Numbered from the stretch's first letter, positions 22,631 to 36,700 are shown. The stretch: 64,000 nucleotides of DNA from Laburnicola sp. R22_1 (GCA_014281115.1 JACONQ010000018.1:186001-250000); one strand, 5' to 3'. A program made the numbers and translations. Notes: generated by a model from the sequence alone, not told the origin.

Positions 22631-23754
22631 CTACTCCGGCAACGCCCTCATAACCGACTCAAACGCCACAAGCGCCACCGCATTCGCCGGAAACGCCCTC
22701 AAAAAACACGGCACAAACCCCCTCCAATACCCCCTCCACCCGCCCTCGCGATATATCGCCTTCGCCGCATCTCTCCACCGTGGGAACCGCCGCCCCGCCC
22801 CCAGCGGATCCGTCATAATGCGCTGCTTAATCACGTCGCTGGGGTACGACGTGATCCAAAACATTTGCGCTGAGAGGCCGCCGGCCCAGAAGTTGATGGC
22901 GGGGGCGGATAGCTCGGTGCGACGTTGAAGTTGCCGTGTGAAGATGTCGTAGCTGCCCCACCAGAAGCAGAAGAAGGTGCGGAAGAGGAGGGTTGCGCTG
23001 AGGCCGTGGTAGATGCCGCGGAGGCCGTGGGATGTGTACTGTGGGGTTGTTAGAGAGAGGGTGTTTGTGGGGGGAGGGGAGTAGCACATACGGTCTTTTT
23101 TAGACAGTCGATGGGCCCGCTGTAGAGGCGTTTGCTCTTCTCGGCTGCGTATTGCACTTGCAGGCGGGCTTTTATGTGTTCGACGGGTCCGGCGATGAAG
23201 GAGACGGTCCAGCCGGCCATGATGCCGGCCATGGCGTGGCCGAGCACGGGAAGCTTCTTCTGTTGTTCGCCTGGAGACTTCGTGGGATGGAAGACGTTGT
23301 CGTTCAAGACGCGGCGGTATACGCTCAACGATCCTAGCATACTGCGTCCATATCAGCACACTTCTTCAAGCTTCTGCGGCTGCGTTGTGCCCATACATCG
23401 AGTCCATGAACATCCACCCCACCAGCGGCGGCGTCGCGCCCTTGTAGATCCCCTTGACGCCCTCATTCCGCAGCGTCTGCAGCAGACAGTCGACCGGACC
23501 CCGGAAGTGCGACTTATCCGTCGTCTGTAGTCGGACCTTGATGGTGTCGAACGGATGCCCCACTGCAAAAAGTATCCATCAGCTTCCCGTCTCATCCAGC
23601 CCAAGAGTCGCAACCTACCCGACAGCTTCGCAATGCCCGAGAACACACCGGCCACGAAGCCTCGGTAGTTCTTGGGCGACCTGCCAGATTTATTATTCTG
23701 CTCGGGCACGTCGACCAGCGCGGGCGGGGCCTGCGTCTTCACCGGGGCAGACAT
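22631..23754 (-). CDS. Mitochondrial carrier family (SLC25) protein
   Basis: Inner-membrane solute carrier of 319 aa. Exons 23754-23619, 23562-23397, 23341-23092 and 23038-22631 with 53-56-nt introns. Three tandem ~100-residue repeats with signature starts GHPFDTIKVRLQ, AGPVEHIKARLQ (Glu replaces Asp) and SYPSDVIKQRI. The second and third signatures resemble fungal Ymc1/carnitine-acylcarnitine/ornithine-type carriers, so the substrate is likely an amino acid or acylcarnitine, but it cannot be fixed by eye. The third repeat contains FFCFWWGSYDIFTRQ and INFWAGGLSAQMFWITSY, a conserved fungal block. It diverges from the GT8 gene with 421 bp between starts. Confidence 0.92.
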
Positions 23755-24175
23755 GGGAGCTCGTTCCGATGGAGTGGCAGCTGCTGCGCGATCATGCCGG
23801 CTTCAGCGACGGAGCTTCACAGGATGTGGGAAGCGAGCGGTAGAAGGAGTACCTGGCGGTGGGAATGGCTGATTCATTGCTGCTGACTGCACCAGCCAAA
23901 AGGAAGGGCTCGGGCGGAAAAGCGCAAGCCTCCGACGCAAGTGGTGACGATCTCGACTGCGTCCCGAGATCGCTTTGCAGGGGTCCAGCTGCGATTGTAC
24001 CAACCCTACCGGCCCTACCTACCTTAGTGCTACATGCGTGCCCCTCCACCGTAACATCGGCATGTGTCGCAATTTGTCGCAAACATGAAGCTCCCTTGAT
24101 TGCATTGCTAACGCACAGCACTGACATAGATATAGCCTTCTTGCGGTCGCTTGGTCGTAATTGACAAGAGCAGAA
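23755..24175. other. Divergent promoter region, carrier / GT8 gene
   Basis: 421 bp between two start codons. No specific regulatory site recognised. Confidence 0.4.
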
Positions 24176-25230
24176 ATGGAAGATTCCACGCCCTACAGCA
24201 ACTCTGATGCGCCCGTGGGCGGCTCAAACAAAGGTACGCGCGCATCGATCGTACAACAAGCAGAGCTGACCGACAGCAGTATGGACGACTCTCATCACGA
24301 ACACGGCGTACCTCAGCGGCCTTCTCGCGCTCGATTACAGCCTGAAGAAGCACGGCACAAAGTACCCACTCGTTGCGCTCTACACAGACACGTTCCCGCC
24401 AGAGGGCCACGAGGCGCTCCAAAGACGCGGCATACCCAAGAAGCATGTCAAGTACCTGCTGCCCAAGGTGGGCAAGGACTTCAAAAACGACCCGCGCTTC
24501 TACGACTGCTGGAGCAAGCTGACGGCCTTCTCGTTGGTCGAGTATGAGCGGGTGGTGCAGCTGGACTCGGATATGCTGGTGCTGAAGAACATGGACGAGC
24601 TCATGGAGATGGAGTTGGATCCTCCGCGTATGGCGGGCAAGGGGCAGAAGGTGTTCGCAGCGAGCCATGCGTGCGTGTGCAATCCGCTCAAGAAGCCGCA
24701 CTACCCCCAAGACTGGTACTTTTACGCGCCAACGCACATGGTTCAGACTGGCAGAGAGGCTGACGCCGCATAGGATACCAGAGAACTGCGCGTTTACGTC
24801 GCAGCATGACAAGCCCGACGAAGCGCACGCGCACGGCGCGTCCCCCTCGTTCGGTCTCGGCATGCCCAACGGCGGCCTCCAAGTTGTGAACCCCTCGAAC
24901 GAGGTCTATGAGCTCATCCTAGACCAGCTCTCGAATGAGACATCGATGAACTATGACTTTGCGGATCAGTCGCTACTGGGCGATGTGTTCCACGGCCGCT
25001 GGGTCGCGTTGCCGTACATCTACAACGCGTTGAAGACGATGAGGCACAAGGACGTGCATGACAAGATCTGGCGCGATGACGAGGTGAAGAACATTCACTA
25101 CATCCTGAGTCCCAAGCCGTGGGATGAGAAGGCCGGGGAGGAGAAGGAGGAGAGCCACAAGTGGTGGCATGCCGTGAACCAGGAGCGGTTGACGGAGGAG
25201 AAGAAGAGGAACATGGACGACGGCTTCTGA
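24176..25230 (+). CDS. Glycosyltransferase family 8 protein (glycogenin/galactinol-synthase-like)
   Basis: GT-A-fold retaining glycosyltransferase using a nucleotide sugar and divalent metal. Exons 24176-24233, 24280-24715 and 24774-25230 (introns of 46 and 58 nt) give 316 aa. The first junction restores VWTTLITNTAYLSG, the family's opening strand, and the second restores the Trp of QDWIPENCAF. The metal-binding DxD is in QLDSDMLVLKN, about residue 130. C-terminal NYDFADQSLLGDVF matches the GT8 acceptor-site region. There is no signal peptide or transmembrane segment, so it is cytosolic. Glycogenin proper is longer with a C-terminal glycogen-synthase-binding tail, absent here. Donor and acceptor are unknown. 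Confidence 0.9.
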
Positions 25231-26808
<1,578 letters not shown>

Positions 26809-27525
26809 GTCCCTTCCCTCGTTGACCCCTCGCGTCCACCCTGTACGACTGCATGCGCATCAGCTTTGTTCGTCCTCCAGCATATACCCGGTCCTCAGCT
26901 TTGGTTTTTGTAATGGCTACGCTCGCTTCCCCCATACTCGATTCTAATACGCCTGTCCTGCTTCCCTGAGCAGGGAGGCCCCTTTCTTTTCTCTTCGGCT
27001 ACACTTCGCTCGGCAGCGGCAGAACAGGTCGTGATACCCCCGCCGCTTTTGATGGTTTTTGAACTGGACGGGGGCGCCCCTGATGTTCGTTGCATGCCTC
27101 TCTTGTTTGTAGATTGTTAGCTTCTTCTCTTGTCCACTGGGCGCGCGGTTCCTCTTTTATTGAATGGGTCAAGTGCGCCTAACGTGTAGATAGACGATTA
27201 TGTTATGGATATGTGTATGAAAGTTTGGTCTGTGAGACTCTTTCTGTTGTGGTCGACGTGTTGAGATGTGGTCATGGTGACGAGAGTGAAGAACCAATGC
27301 CAGTATGCAGAGTATGAACGTCAAGAGCATGAATAACCAGTTCGCTACAACACCCCTATATCCAATTTAGGATCCTACTCCTACCCATAAGCAAAAAAAA
27401 AAAAATAAGATGAACGAGAAGAATAAAACGGACGAAACGAAACGAAAGGCAACGCGACGCGACACACCATGCCGCCTCTTTTGCGCTTCCTTGCACCTTA
27501 TCACTTCTCCCCCTTCCCACCCACC
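26809..27525. other. Convergent 3' flanks of the ARF6-type gene and SGF29
   Basis: 717 bp between convergent stops. It contains an A tract (about 27391-27404) followed by an A/G-rich stretch on the plus strand. No gene seen. Confidence 0.45.
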
Positions 27526-29912
27526 CTACGCCTTATCAAGCAAAACATACCTCCTCTCCACACTATTCACCATATCCACCTCATCCTCGCCCTCAAACCT
27601 CAACGTAACCTCAAACTTGCGATCCCTCTCCGCCTCGCCCTCGCCCTCCCCACCATCCTCCTTCTTAATCACCGCCCCACTCCCATTCCCCCCTCCACCA
27701 TTCCTACCCGCACTTACCCCCCTCCACCCCCCCACAACCTCGGCCTTATAAAACGTCGTCGTCCCCGGATACAACGCCAACACATTCCTCCCCGTATCCA
27801 AACTCGGCAGTCCAGGGTTCGCTTCCGGCGGCGGGATGGGCACCAAATGCGCGACGGAGGCGCGATACGGGATGCTGGGGGTTGGGGGGTCGGGGTCGGA
27901 ATCGATGATTTCGTAGCGGCGTTGTTTGCCTTCGCCGATTACGGAGGTGACGCGGCAGAGGATGCCTTCGCCTTCTGTGGTTGGGGGGTGGTGCGTGCGG
28001 GAGCGGGGCGCGCGGTAGAGGACTTCGGTGTTGACGGTTAGGCGTTGTTTGGGGTCTAGAAGGGGGGTTAGTGGGGGGTTTTGGTTTTGGGAGGGGAGGG
28101 GAGGGATGGTGAGATGAGATGGAATAGGATGTGGAAATGAGAGAGAAAGAGATGTTGGTACATATGGTGGTAATTTATGGAGAGTGAACCGAACTGAGAC
28201 TGAGACTGAGAGGAGACCGCCCATGGGGTATTGTTTGTAACAAGGGAGAAAGAAAATACAGAAGAGACACAGATACAGGGCACATGCGCCATCTAGCATG
28301 CTTAAGAGCAGACAGAAGGAAAAGGTATAAGAGAAAACGAGTAGAAAGACTAGCAGACACGCAGGCTCATCGAGCAGGGCCCGCGCCCCCCTTCCTGGAA
28401 GACGAAGAACTCTTAGTAGAACGTTTCTTCTTACCCTTTGCATGCTCGCTTTCATCCTCCGCCTTGACACTGCTCTCCCGTCCCGCAGGCACGCTGCCCG
28501 CCCTGCTCCCTCCACTCTTCGGCATCAACCTATCCTTGCCGAGGACGACCTTGGGGCTCGGAACAGCGGGGCTATCACCAGCGATGCTGTCGCGGTCCTC
28601 GTTCGCGGCATCCGTCAGCTTCCGCTTGTTCTGGCCGCGGTCGCGCGACTTGCCCGTGTTGGTGCCGCGCGAGGCCGGGCTGTCGTTGTCGGCGGAGCGG
28701 AGCGCAGAGAGGATGCTGAGCTGTTCGCAGAGGTCGCTGCCTTGGTCGGATTTTATCAGGAGGAGCATGTCTTCGGTGATTTTGATGTTGTCGCGGAGAG
28801 CGGCGTCGAGCTCGTTGTCGATGTTGGAGGAGGGTGTCTCGCCGCGGGCTGGGAGGGGGTTAGCTTGTCCTGTTTGTATGAGGTAGAAGTTGGGTACCTT
28901 TTCGGGCGTCTTGTTTGGCTGCTAGCTCGACAATCTTCTCTTGTAATGCATCTGATTGCGCCTGTGTAATGTTAGCATCGGCATGACTATAAACAGAGAG
29001 TTGAAATCGAGAAACGTAAGAAAGTTGGGCCGAGTCGTGTATGTCGTGGTATATCGGGGCCGTTCCTGGAAGGTGGTGCACTTGAGTACAACGGAGGTCT
29101 TAGCAAGGTATTGATGGAGCCTCCAGCGCAACCGGTGTGGAAAGATCAATTTCCCAGAAGATGAATTTGGCTCTACTCGTATCGGCGAATTTTGCCACTC
29201 GCAAGTACCGTCCACTGGGAGAGGTCCGCAGGTGGGCATTCTCTTACCAGCAACACTTTGAGCTTATCCAGGCCTTCTAAAATCATGGCCCAGCGGGCTC
29301 GCACCTCTGAGCTATGGTTTGCGATATATGCCATTTCTTCTTCGACGGTGAAAGTTTCTCGTTGGTGCCTAGACAGGCCAAGAGATCCTAGGTCTTGTCT
29401 CCGAGGTTGGGAAGTCGTCTCTGGTGAGTGGAGGGTCGAGTCAGATGAGGGGGCGGCCTTTGCATTTCTCCTCGATCTTCGAAGTACGTCAGGATCAGGC
29501 GGAGATGATTTAAGAGATGGTAATGGCGAGGAATTTTGTTGCAATGCGAGCAGCCGCGATGGCATTGACCGGGATACCGACGCTTGTGCTTCATCGTCAT
29601 CGGCTCTCTTTTTCCCTTTTCCGGTATATGTTGCGATAATCGGTACGTCCAAATGAGTGCTCTGGTATGCTGGTCGTGGTAGAGCTGTAGGCTGGGGGAC
29701 AGTAGGCGGCCGCGTTTGTTCTGCGTCCTCGTTGCCGTCCAGGTTCCAGGCGCCGGATAGATGATCCTGAAGTATGTTTCTGTAAAAGAATGCCATCTTA
29801 CCATAAGCTGATCGATACGCCGACCGTCGGCTTTGATCTGGTTCCACAGTGACCGTTCTTCGTCGATCTCATCTTTGAGCTGCCCTGCGCGGGGCCTGCT
29901 GCGTGCCGCCAT
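27526..29912 (-). CDS. SGF29: SAGA-associated factor 29 (tandem Tudor, H3K4me reader)
   Basis: Chromatin reader of the SAGA acetyltransferase complex. Best model: exons 29912-29802, 29691-29248, 28961-28898, 28848-28435 and 28055-27526, 520 aa. The C-terminal exon holds the SGF29 tandem-Tudor domain (LTVNTEVLYRAPRSRTHH, a REGILCRVTSVIG-like block, RRYEIIDSDPDPPTPSIPYR, NVLALYPGTTTFYKAEVVGG, FEGEDE). The N-terminus MAARSRPRAGQLKDEIDEER and the AQSDALQEKIVELAAKQDAR exon are coiled-coil-like. The 49-nt intron has a perfect GCTAAC branch site. Two introns are long for this window (28962-29247, 286 nt; 28056-28434, 379 nt), and the acceptor for exon 2 (29692) is the weakest choice. The Ser-rich second exon is not typical of the family, so the 5' half is uncertain. 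It diverges from the PMI gene. Confidence 0.8.
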
Positions 29913-30201
29913 GTTGTCGAAGCGGTCGCACTTCCCAAACTGTGCGCTACGACTGCTGGGCGAGGAAGAGGAGCATGGGCGGCAAAATTGATGTGTGAAG
30001 GGGAAGTCGTTGATGAGTGGAAGGTGAGTAGTACCATGGTAAGGGAAGCAGCCTCACAAGCGAGAGCGCTAGTCATCTAAGTAGATTAGTGTGGTGACTA
30101 GCTGCTGCTTAATTCGACCCATCCATGGTTCCACATAGAGCGCGGGGTTGGCTGAATTATTCACCAACCTTCGAAGGCACATTCAACAAACAACTGCCAC
30201 T

Positions 30202-31810
30202 ATGGTTCTGCAAGTTCCTCTTATCAGGCTGCAATGCGGTAATGCTAAATCAAACATTCCCTCTAATCTAATCGTGGACTAAATATCGCAGGCGTCAACA
30301 GCTACGACTGGGGTATGTCAGATATGGGTCCCCTCACCGGAAGGCGAAGCACCAATTCCCCGCCCTAAGATGAAAGATCCCGAAAAAAATGCTGAAGCCG
30401 GCCAGGGAAAATTGGAAAGACATCTGCAGCGGCCAAATTTGCTGCCGCGACACCCACTGGGGATTTTTCAATCCAAGAAGAGAAGCCCTACGCCGAGGTA
30501 CTCTCTTTTCATGTGTCTGGTAGTGATCAATCCGCTGACAATCCAAGCTATGGATGGGTACGCACCCTTCGCTGCCTTCGAAAGACTTCGAGACCCAGCG
30601 ATCGTTACTGGAGCTTGTCCAAGAGAATCAAGCTCTGCTTTCCAAGGACATCGCAGAGCGTTATGAAAACAAGCTGCCATTCTTGTTCAAAGTTTTGTCC
30701 ATCGGCAAGGCTCTGAGCATTCAGGCGCATCCCAACAAGAAGCTTGCGGAACAGCTGCATGCGAAAGATCCCAAAAATTATCCTGGTAAGTTTGCATCTT
30801 GAGTATTTGTTCATTCGGACTAACGCGGTCTAGATGACAATCACAAGCCAGAAATGACAATCGCAGTGACCGCTTTCGATGGACTTTGTGGATTCCGCCC
30901 TCTTGCTGAGATCTCACACTTCCTCCAGCATATCCCCTCGTTCCGCAAACTTGTCGGTGAGGAGGAAGCTAAGAACTTCGAGAGTGCCGTCAAGGGCAAA
31001 GAAACATACGACAAGGAAGAGGATATCACGGCCAACAAGAAGGTCCTCCAGGCTGCCTTCACGAAGCTCATGAACGTAGACAAAGAGGCGCTTGAGTCGG
31101 CAACCGAAGAGCTTCTCAAAGCGGCCAAGTCTGAAGGCGCAAGTTTCGCAGGCGAAGGTGGTCCTTCGAACGATGGCCAGGAGCTAGCTGACTTGGTCGT
31201 CAGACTGAACGACCAGTTTCCCAAGGACATTGGTCTGTTTGTGCAGTTCTTCCTAAACTACGTCAAGCTTGACGTTGGTGAGGCAATGTTCCTCAAGGCA
31301 GACGATATCCACGCCTATCTATCTGGCGACATCATCGAATGCATGGCCTCTTCCGACAATGTCGTCCGCGCAGGCTTCACGCCTAAGTTCAAGGACGTCA
31401 ACACCCTTACAACTATGTTGACGTACTCGTACGCCCCCATCAGCGAACAGAAGATGTCGCCTACCGACTACCCGTACGCCACTATGAACGCTTCCGCGTA
31501 TAGCTCCAACTCGTCTTCCACACTGTACGATCCTCCGATCCCCGAATTCGCCGTTGTGCGCACAGCCTTGAACAAGACTGGCGCAAAGGCTACTTTCGAT
31601 CCGATCCAGGGCCCGAGCATCGTGCTCTGCACCAAGGGCAAGGGAACTATCAGCGTTGGTCCCAAGAAAGAAAAGATTGAGGAGGGCTATGTTTTCTTCG
31701 TTGGTGCGACCGCGGAGTTGGTGGTCGAGAGTGAGACGGATGCAGAGGATGGAGAAGGTCTGGTGCTCTTTAAGGCTTTCTGTGAGATTGCGGATGAGCA
31801 GAAACTTTGA
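30202..31810 (+). CDS. manA: Mannose-6-phosphate isomerase, type I
   Basis: Zinc enzyme interconverting fructose-6-phosphate and mannose-6-phosphate, feeding GDP-mannose for cell wall and glycosylation; cytosolic. Exons 30202-30238, 30292-30312 (a 21-nt micro-exon), 30406-30497, 30548-30785 and 30834-31810 give 454 aa. The first junctions spell [12 protein letters not shown], the conserved N-terminus. Zinc and active-site motifs: [15 protein letters not shown], then [17 protein letters not shown] after the last intron; [19 protein letters not shown] and [13 protein letters not shown] are the C-terminal metal and substrate signatures. The 5' end has four introns in the first 630 nt. Divergent from SGF29, 289 bp apart. 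Confidence 0.96.
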
Positions 31811-33365
31811 AGAAACATATAGTGAAACGCGTAGCTAGAGGTTCTCACAATGATTACTGATGGTTCGTTTACCATAGACATAACTCTATTTAGTAGACTG
31901 CGATCTCTCTTGGGTCCCTCTTACTCTAACCATTGCTTGACTATCATGTCTAGCTATTCTATTTAGGATATTCTTTATAGAACACGGCCAGGCCCTCCCA
32001 TCTTGGATAATTTTCTGTGGTCTGATCAAATTCTCCATTGCATTGAAAAACTAGCCTACCGATCTCGGATGGCTCCTTTGGATAGAATAATGACTCTTCT
32101 TTTGGGTGAAGTTTCTGCGAACCCACGTAACTGCGAGTCTCCTCGTCGTGGCTAGGTAACAGGAAGACCATTTTAGGTAACGCGAGACCCGTACTTTAGA
32201 ACTTTTCATCGTAGTTCGTGCCATTCATGTTAAAGTTGGTGCACATGAAGCTGGTCTATTTTTGACTCGCATATGGCCCGAAAAAATTAGGGTCACGCCT
32301 CATAAGGGTTTCGTCGCCTGCCTGTGGAGACTCGATTCTTATATAATTTGTGGTCGCATAGACGATTCAAATCGGATAAAGAAGACGCAAAATAAGAATC
32401 GGTCTATGAGTTAAGAGGCGAAATTGGTACTGGTGAAGAGCGATTTCTAATTAGAAGAGGAATTTTCACTAGCAAAACATGGAAGCTGCCGCTGCTGTTT
32501 TATGTGCTATGTTGTTGTCGATAGTAGAAGAGAATTTTTTTTGTCCTTCTGTCGTCTTTGCCTTATACGGTCGTACAGGAAATCATGATGTATATTTGGC
32601 AACCTCACAGCGCTCTTCTACGGCATTATGTGGTCAGTAAAAAGACACAAGAAGCCAACCAGTACCTAGGTAATGTGTCCGGTAGCCGTTCTCGTCGAAC
32701 TCTGGTAGAAGAATGCAATGCAATACTGACTCAAGAGTAAGACATGGGAGATAAGACGCAGGTCTTATGGTTCGTCTGTCATGTGATTAGCGCTTTTCAG
32801 TTGTCGCGTTATACTTTAGCTCTACGCCATGTTTAATGGTATTTACCCAGTCTCGACCGAGACTCACATGCGCACACATTTACGATCTCCAACCCATTTT
32901 ATAGAGCTCGTATCCATAAAGACAAGTATAGCTAAGCTATTTTACTTTACCATAGTATGTTTGGAGAGGTTGCTTCATCCATTTTCGCTTTTTCTTTACT
33001 GATTTTGGTCATCTAAATTGGGATTGTGCTGTCCATTCTTAGAAAGGGATATGAATGAATGAACGCGCAACTGGCGAAGTCTTCTTCTGATCCTTTCGTT
33101 GTTGACATTTCTTCGCCCTGATTGTCTCCAAATCTCTGTGGGTGTGGTCGCATACTGCGGTAGATGTATATCAGACTATCACGTAGGTCTTTTTATGCAG
33201 GCCCTTGGGCAGGTCTGGAAGTGTCAAGTCCGTGTGAATGCCCACCCTTTGGTACAGTTCCTCTTCTCCCGGTAGTCTCTTAACTAGCAAGTGCCAGCGA
33301 GGGTAGCCATTTCCAACTTCTACACGGCGCCGAAGTACGTAAACCTCCCAACCGTTCTTTTCTGG
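31811..33365. other. Gene-free stretch after the PMI gene
   Basis: 1.55 kb, fairly AT-rich, with short frames in all phases and no recognisable domain. It may include decayed repeat sequence, but no paired copy was found in the window. Confidence 0.45.
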
Positions 33366-33615
33366 TCAGTCATCGAAGTCTTCTTCCGGAGCGTCGAGCC
33401 ACATAAAGAATTCTTGGCCTTTGCGAAACCGAAGAGACCGGTCATCTATCGTCTTGATAAGATACCATTCACCGTTTCCAGCTTGCCGAACGGTAATAAG
33501 TGAGCCCAACGCAGTGAAGAACATGCGACCCGATTTGGCATCGCCAAACGGAAGGCGTGAATCCGAGCACCTCTTCATATTCTCCAAGTGTTTGGAATGT
33601 TTTTTCTTCCATGTT
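33366..33615 (-). pseudogene. Short coding remnant with a frameshift
   Basis: From an ATG at 33615 the frame reads MEEKTFQTLGEYEEVLGFTP; in the next frame FGDAKSGRMFFTALGSL continues through VRQAGNGEWYLIKTIDDRSL to EDFDD and a stop at 33366. Each half looks coding, but they join only by a one-base shift around 33550-33560. No family is recognised. It could be a small broken gene; an intron solution was not found. Confidence 0.35.
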
Positions 33616-34180
33616 TGGGGTATTATTGGAGTGGGCTGAGTGGGGTAAAATCATGGGCAAGGAGGCTGACGAAGGCATAACCAGACAGTTGCCAGGCACA
33701 GCATGAGATTCTCGACGTCTGCTTAGATCCGACCAATCATCTCCATAGGGACACCTAGCCTATCAAACCTGCATATCTACCCCGCTTCACCGGAATTCCA
33801 ACACTGAAAACCAATCAGAGATAGAGTTGTGATAAGCGTGCAGAGGAGAGTCAGCCTGGCTTATCACTGCCGCTTTTGCTTTTTACCGGTTAACCGGAGT
33901 TGCGAGGACAACACCACTTGACTAAATTCTTCCAGGCTTCAACTTGGAGGAGAGACGGTTCACTATTTTGTTGCACTACACAAAGAGCGGCTACCGTCTC
34001 TTTGTCGGCTTTTTCTCTCGTGGTACCCTCGATGATATTTCTTGTGATAACAAAAATCAAGAGCAAGAAACCATAACTTGGTGGGGATTTGGCTACTTAG
34101 CGTGCGTAGATTCGAAGCAGCCAATAGCAGTCCATTCCAACTCGTCTTATGCGCAAATTCGAGGATTGATCGAAGAACGA
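33616..34180. other. Gene-free stretch before the hydrolase gene
   Basis: 565 bp, 3' flank of the alpha/beta hydrolase gene. No domain-bearing frame. Confidence 0.4.
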
Positions 34181-35352
34181 CTACAACTTCTTAGCCACTT
34201 TGTCCAGAATCTCCAACACCTCTTGGGGCTTCTCCAGCAACATCCAATGCCCCGAACCTTTCACAACCTCAACCTCCACATTCGGAAGATACCCCTTCTC
34301 CCTTCCCTGCTTAGCAGCATCGAAAGCGACTTCCGGACGTCCGACCGGATCCGTCTCTCCAGCAACAAAGAGTACAGGTTTCGAAATAAGCAGTGTATCA
34401 AGTGCAATACGCTGTTCTGCTTCCTTATCTACTTGCTGCGTTGCTGCCTTGTACCTGTAACACAGATTATGTTATTAGCTTGCTGACGCGTGTGTTTGGA
34501 AGCATAGCGTACCAGTTCAGAGGACCCGTAAAGCCACCCTGTGACAGAATCTTGCAATGCTCTTCGAATTCGCTCCGAGGCATCCAAGCAGGCAGTGGCG
34601 CCGTCTTGCCACTCGCAACCCACTCTTTCAATTTGCCCACAGGACAGAAGTCAGATTTCAACATCTCCGGATCACTCTGATAGATGATGGACAAGAAGGA
34701 TTCGACCTAAGTTTTTTTCATTAGTCCAAAAAGACAAAATGGCACAATATCACCAAAACCCACATTTTGTGAAATCAACTCAGCCGCCTCAGGCGCAGCG
34801 AAAAAGTACCAATACCCGCCAAACTCGTACCCAAACACCTCCTTCGTCATGGCATTCATAGCGTCCAGGTCCATCGGTTGAGGAAGCAGATACGGCACCG
34901 CCATGAACACCAACGAGGAGAAATACTGCGGGTGAAAGGTGCACACACGCGACAGCAACGCCGAACCCCTACAACGCGCATAAGCCCAGACCACATAGAG
35001 TTGCATCAATCGGCCGAGAAAAAACGTACCAGTCGTGCCCTACGCCAATGACTTGGCCCAGCTTCTCGTGATCCAGGATTTCTGCAATGTGAGCACTCAT
35101 TTTGGAACCTGCGTATTCTTCTACTGCGGCGGGTTTGTCGGTTCCGGCGTAGCCGAGGAGATCGGGCGCGAGGACGCCATAGCCTTTTGATGACAGGTCT
35201 GCGATGGTTTTTCTCCAGTCGTGGGCGGCGCTGGGGAAGCCGTGGAGGAGGAGGAAGGTCGGGGAAGAGGCCTTTGCAGGGATGTAGGTGTAGGAGTAAG
35301 TGAAGCCGCTGGTGACGGTGCAGGTCTTTATGTCTTGCTGTGTGGAGGTCAT
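34181..35352 (-). CDS. Epoxide-hydrolase-like alpha/beta hydrolase
   Basis: Soluble alpha/beta-hydrolase-fold enzyme, probably opening epoxides to diols through an Asp nucleophile. Exons 35352-35030, 34968-34764, 34706-34513 and 34454-34181 (introns of 57-61 nt) give 331 aa. Motifs: oxyanion HGFPSAAHDW; nucleophile elbow GVGHDWGSAL, completed across intron 1, with Asp as nucleophile; a cap region with FGYEFGGYWYFFAAPEAAEL (Tyr residues that could polarise the epoxide); acid in AGETDPVG; catalytic His in GSGHWMLLEKP. No signal peptide. Haloalkane dehalogenases share this fold, but the fungal cap points to epoxide hydrolase. Confidence 0.9.
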
Positions 35353-35810
35353 GGTGTTGGAGTTGATTTATGAGGAAGATTGTACTATGCGGAGCCTGGA
35401 CGTCCTTCACTTGAATGGAGCATCGTTGCAGTTCCGATTCCGGACTATGCTGTCGGAGTCGTCGGATACTAAGCCCCATTCGTCGTAGTGCGAGCGGCAA
35501 AACCTCGGAGATGGGAACCTCGCCGAATGCGCCGCAACAATCTATCTCATCTCTCATCGAAGCTCTCACAAGCCAATCTCGGCATCCAATTCACCAGATT
35601 AACAATTCCTCGCAGGATACAGCGAAACGGGAAATATCCCAAACGACAGCGTCACCGCTCAACGCACCACGCACGCGGCATGCTCCCCCAACAACCTCAC
35701 AACGAAGCAACCAACCACACCAACACCAACCCGACACCAAACACTCACTCCCCACAAAGCCACGCCTCACCCCAATCGCCCGCGCCTCGCCTCCACCACC
35801 CCCAAAGAAA
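35353..35810. other. Divergent promoter region, hydrolase / coiled-coil gene
   Basis: 458 bp between start codons, becoming C/A-rich toward the plus-strand gene. An upstream in-frame extension of that gene is open from about 35415, but the first strong start is 35811. Confidence 0.4.
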
Positions 35811-36700
35811 ATGAGCAACTTCTCCTTCCTCGACACCAACCCCCAACCGCCTCTCCCCCGCGCAGCGCCCTCCCCCTCCCCCTCACAAGCCAGCCAACCC
35901 CCCAACATGTCCGGCAACCCCAGCACCAATCCCCAGCAAAACGGCATCCCCATGGTCAACGGCCTCCCGAGCGGCGGCCAACAAACCGACATGAACCACC
36001 TCTGGAATGTAGTCCAGCAGCTAAGCCAGCTCCTCGAGGACAACCGCGCACAAACAGCAGGCATCGTGAACGGCGTGCAAGCGATACAAGCGCGGGCTGT
36101 GGAGGAGGGTGGCGTGGAGGGGCTGGGGATGAGGGAGGTCAATGGGGAGATAAGCGGTACGTCATTACCCCTCCACTATTATTACGCTGAGCCCGAAGCT
36201 GTTAAACACGAGAAAACAAAGAGCTAACACATGTTCCTGCCGAAACAGCATCCACCCTCGCCGCCCAAGTAACCTCCCTCCAATCCGCTCTCTCATCCGC
36301 CCAATCCCGCATCGCAACCCTCTCCTCCCAAACAACCACAATGTCAACACTCCTGACCGACTACGAAAACGCACTCACGCTGCTCCTCGATAAACTCCGA
36401 CCGTACGCATACACGCAAACGCAGGCCATCATCTCGCTGCACAAACACTACCAGTCGCTCCTCGAGCAAGAGCGCGCTACGAGCATGCAGTTACGGCTCG
36501 AACACGCGGAGTGGCAGGCGGGATTGGGACGTGTGGCCGAGTACGCAAGGGATGCGATGAAGGTGCATGGGGAGAGCGAGAGGGGGTTGAGAAGCGAGAT
36601 TAAGGGGCTGAAGGAGGAGAATAGGGTGTTGAGGCGGTTGGTGGGGTGGGAGGAGAAGGATGATGAGAGTAGCGACGAAGAGGAAGCGGAGAGGCCATGA
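35811..36700 (+). CDS. Conserved fungal coiled-coil protein, function unknown
   Basis: Exons 35811-36156 and 36249-36700 (92-nt intron, GTACGT..ACAG) give 265 aa. The N-terminal ~80 residues are Pro/Ser/Gln-rich (MSNFSFLDTNPQPPLPRA). Then comes MNHLWNVVQQLSQLLEDNRA, and the second exon is a long heptad-type helix (AAQVTSLQSALSSAQSRIAT, then LLTDYENALTLLLDKLRPYA, EEQERATSMQLRLEHAEW-like spacing), ending in an acidic ESSDEEEAERP. I recognise the pattern as conserved in Pezizomycotina but cannot name a function; a structural or scaffold role is inference. Codon use flips from C-rich to G-rich within exon 2. Confidence 0.8.

Noticed and set aside
22314..22928. 204-codon plus-strand frame
   Set aside because: Overlaps the last exon of the mitochondrial carrier on the other strand; low-complexity translation.
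28870..28897. 28-nt intron in SGF29
   Set aside because: Too short for fungal splicing; a later acceptor gives a 49-nt intron with a perfect branch site and keeps frame.
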